From Epinephelus fuscoguttatus (taxonomy: Eukaryota > Chordata > Actinopteri > Perciformes > Serranidae): a stretch of DNA of 64,000 nt. The notes under the pieces were generated by a model. That model worked only from the letters and a program-made list of their open reading frames with translations. It had not been told where the DNA came from and did not search any database. Below are positions 63,201 through 64,000 of the stretch, piece after piece. Both the position numbers and the translations under genes were made by a program. Numbering within the stretch: position 1 is the stretch's first letter; every line of letters starts with the position of its first letter. Location: the NCBI RefSeq assembly GCF_011397635.1, contig NC_064765.1:31478632-31542631 (forward strand). The letters are read 5' to 3'.

Positions 63201-63218
63201 ACCCCCGCACAGAGCCAT
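54270..63218 (-). CDS. fbxo33: Fbxo33, F-box substrate receptor of an SCF ubiquitin ligase, 492 aa
   Basis: Six exons: 62785-63218, 59651-59761, 57407-57567, 57018-57226, 56490-56787, 54270-54535. Sum 1479 bases in one frame. The F-box lies near residues 10-55 (MALPSELIVHIFSFLSDRDK, CSRWRECLFYPALW). Leucine-rich segments follow (NLRKLSLYGD, RQLRWLSCSFML, ETLQHLSLLD, LHSLALDFSDL, RVYIMALEVDSSELLRVLKP, NRNEDPLVLMAWRC, GYTVWSHNLVAI, ending HFHRELHAFS). These match human FBXO33 (555 residues), which targets YB-1 for ubiquitination. The start at 63218 was chosen for MALCGG and its strong Kozak context. An in-frame ATG 33 bases upstream (63251) is an alternative. The long N-terminal extension of human FBXO33 is not seen. 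Confidence 0.95.
54900..55410. repeat. Dispersed repeat copy B (fbxo33 intron)
   Basis: Shares ordered blocks (GGTTCACTCTCACT, TGGATGTGTAAATA-GGCAGCTGTTTGC) with the mia2 intron repeat at 15840-16500, with different spacing. Boundaries and class are unknown. Confidence 0.45.
55529..56122. mobile_element. Non-autonomous hAT-like MITE, 594 bp
   Basis: It starts TAGGGCTGGGCGATATGG and ends in the inverse, TATCGCCCATTCCTA. It is flanked by 8-base duplications with one mismatch, CATCTCAC (55521-55528) and CATCTCGC (56123-56130). AT-rich, without transposase. It lies in fbxo33 intron 5. Confidence 0.8.
57568..59250. other. fbxo33 intron 2, left part
   Basis: Intronic DNA between exons 57407-57567 and 59651-59761. 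No exon or RNA gene is recognised; the short open frames near 58490 and 58834 lack motifs. Confidence 0.5.
59255..59465 (+). repeat. Teleost interspersed repeat fragment (GGTCACAATGACCTTGACC type)
   Basis: The sequence GGTCACAATGACCTTGACC, then TCAAGGTGTTCTTGAGATAT, GATGGACAGACGGACAACCC and ATAATGCCTCCACC, is one I recognise as a high-copy fish repeat, here diverged. I cannot name its class from sequence alone. It lies in fbxo33 intron 2. Confidence 0.5.
59976..60474. mobile_element. Probable MITE with short inverted ends, about 0.5 kb
   Basis: The left end TTACCCCTTTCCACCAAA is inverted at the right end (TTTTTGGTAAAGGGGTAA), and both ends continue with CTGGTT/AACCAG-type subterminal blocks. 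It contains a spurious open frame (59895-60425) but no transposase motif. Target duplication is not clear. It lies in fbxo33 intron 1. Confidence 0.55.
60475..62784. other. fbxo33 intron 1, remaining part
   Basis: Non-coding intron. Near 62570-62670 it becomes rich in GCTAGC/AGCTAG palindromic words, a common motif in fish DNA. No RNA gene or exon recognised. Confidence 0.5.
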
Positions 63219-64000
63219 GGCGAGCAAAGAAAGGTTTTGTCCGACAACCAACCAGATATAAAATAAATGTTACAACCGTTTTTAAAAATCGGTGCTGCAG
63301 CAGCGAATTACAGCGACGCTTCTTCCTCTCGTTGAAAACAAACCGTTTTTCAGCTTTGCCTTCAATACTATCGGACCGCACCACTCCTCTTCAGTGCACG
63401 GGGAACAAAACAATCCTGCCAAATATTACAAAATGCCTGTAATGGGACATGTGTCATCATTTATATCTGGTAAAATTACGATGTTATTAATTCAACCATA
63501 TCAATACTTTACTTCATTTGTTTTATCAGCCTTTTGGTAATCAGTGAATGCATCGCCTCGTTGCCAAGTGAATGGTTTAGTCCTGAAGTGGTCTTATTTT
63601 TGCTATACTGTCGTGTTCCGCGGGAGGGCGGTGTTTCCCGGCAGTAAAAGCTCAATCCAACACGTGAGCTTTATTTTGGAGGTGGTTCCCACCCAAACAC
63701 AGCACCTCTAGCTCATGGCTCACACCACAACCAGCACAGATCGCAGAGGGTGAACAGCAACACACCACGACACAGAGTTTAAGTGACAAGAGTGTGTGAC
63801 ACTGTTAACAAAAGTGACATGCCTCACGGAAGTAGTTCTTAGAATTATTTATAGCATGAGTGTTGCACTGGAGTGCATTGTAAAGCACACAGCTGTGTAC
63901 CACTGACATCATACCTATAAACCTTTACTTCAACCTTTCATTAAAGAGACCAATAGAGTCTTTCATAATGAAACACACCTCATCTGCTTTCAGCCATTTG
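63219..64000. other. fbxo33 promoter side and upstream intergenic DNA
   Basis: The first 100 bases upstream of the start codon contain the in-frame alternative ATG (63251) and the likely 5' UTR. Beyond that no exon or clear regulatory motif is seen to the window end. Confidence 0.45.

Noticed and set aside
1-64000. tRNA, rRNA, snoRNA genes and CRISPR-like arrays
   Set aside because: No cloverleaf with A/B boxes, rRNA segment or spaced repeats was noticed by eye. Intronic snoRNAs cannot be excluded without a covariance-model search.

Overview
The window is vertebrate, almost certainly teleost, nuclear DNA. It holds multi-exon genes with short GT-AG introns, one minor-class AT-AC intron, many (CA)n/(GT)n microsatellites, and fish-type interspersed repeats (L2-like LINEs, an L1-like relic, hAT-like and other MITEs). 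I joined exons by hand from splice sites, reading phase and remembered vertebrate orthologues. Four of the five genes give uninterrupted frames from start to stop, and the fifth is cut by the left window edge.

Layout, left to right. (1) 70-1321, plus: the last six exons of a BRMS1/BRMS1L-family gene (Sin3-HDAC co-repressor subunit), with a U12-type AT-AC intron and a short, divergent C-terminus. (2) 1322-7386: its 3' region, intergenic DNA and the mia2 3' UTR. (3) 7387-27923, minus: complete mia2 (MIA2/cTAGE5, also TALI), an ER-exit-site cargo receptor. Its 28 coding exons give 2608 codons, including a 4.8-kb luminal exon. A separate internal first exon at 18517-18618 gives the short cTAGE5-type form of 819 codons. 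(4) 28534-31824, plus: gemin2, ten exons, 265 codons, head to head with mia2. (5) 34235-39523, minus: pnn (pinin), nine exons, 693 codons. (6) 39760-42420: a 5'-truncated L2-like LINE followed by an L1-like relic. (7) 54270-63218, minus: fbxo33, six exons, 492 codons, preceded by about 9 kb without recognisable genes that may be a long 3' UTR.

The genes do not form an operon. They form a conserved neighbourhood: in human, GEMIN2, PNN, MIA2 and FBXO33 lie together in 14q21.1, and BRMS1L lies on the same arm. Order and orientation differ here. The roles are chromatin repression (brms1l), ER export of bulky cargo (mia2), snRNP assembly (gemin2), splicing and cell adhesion (pnn) and SCF ubiquitin ligation (fbxo33).

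I see no radically new system. The most unusual items are the mia2 luminal exon with an exact 216-bp (72-codon) tandem repeat, the two-promoter design of mia2 with a UPR-type motif upstream of the internal start, the AT-AC intron and shortened tail of the brms1-family gene, and several well-delimited MITEs inside introns.
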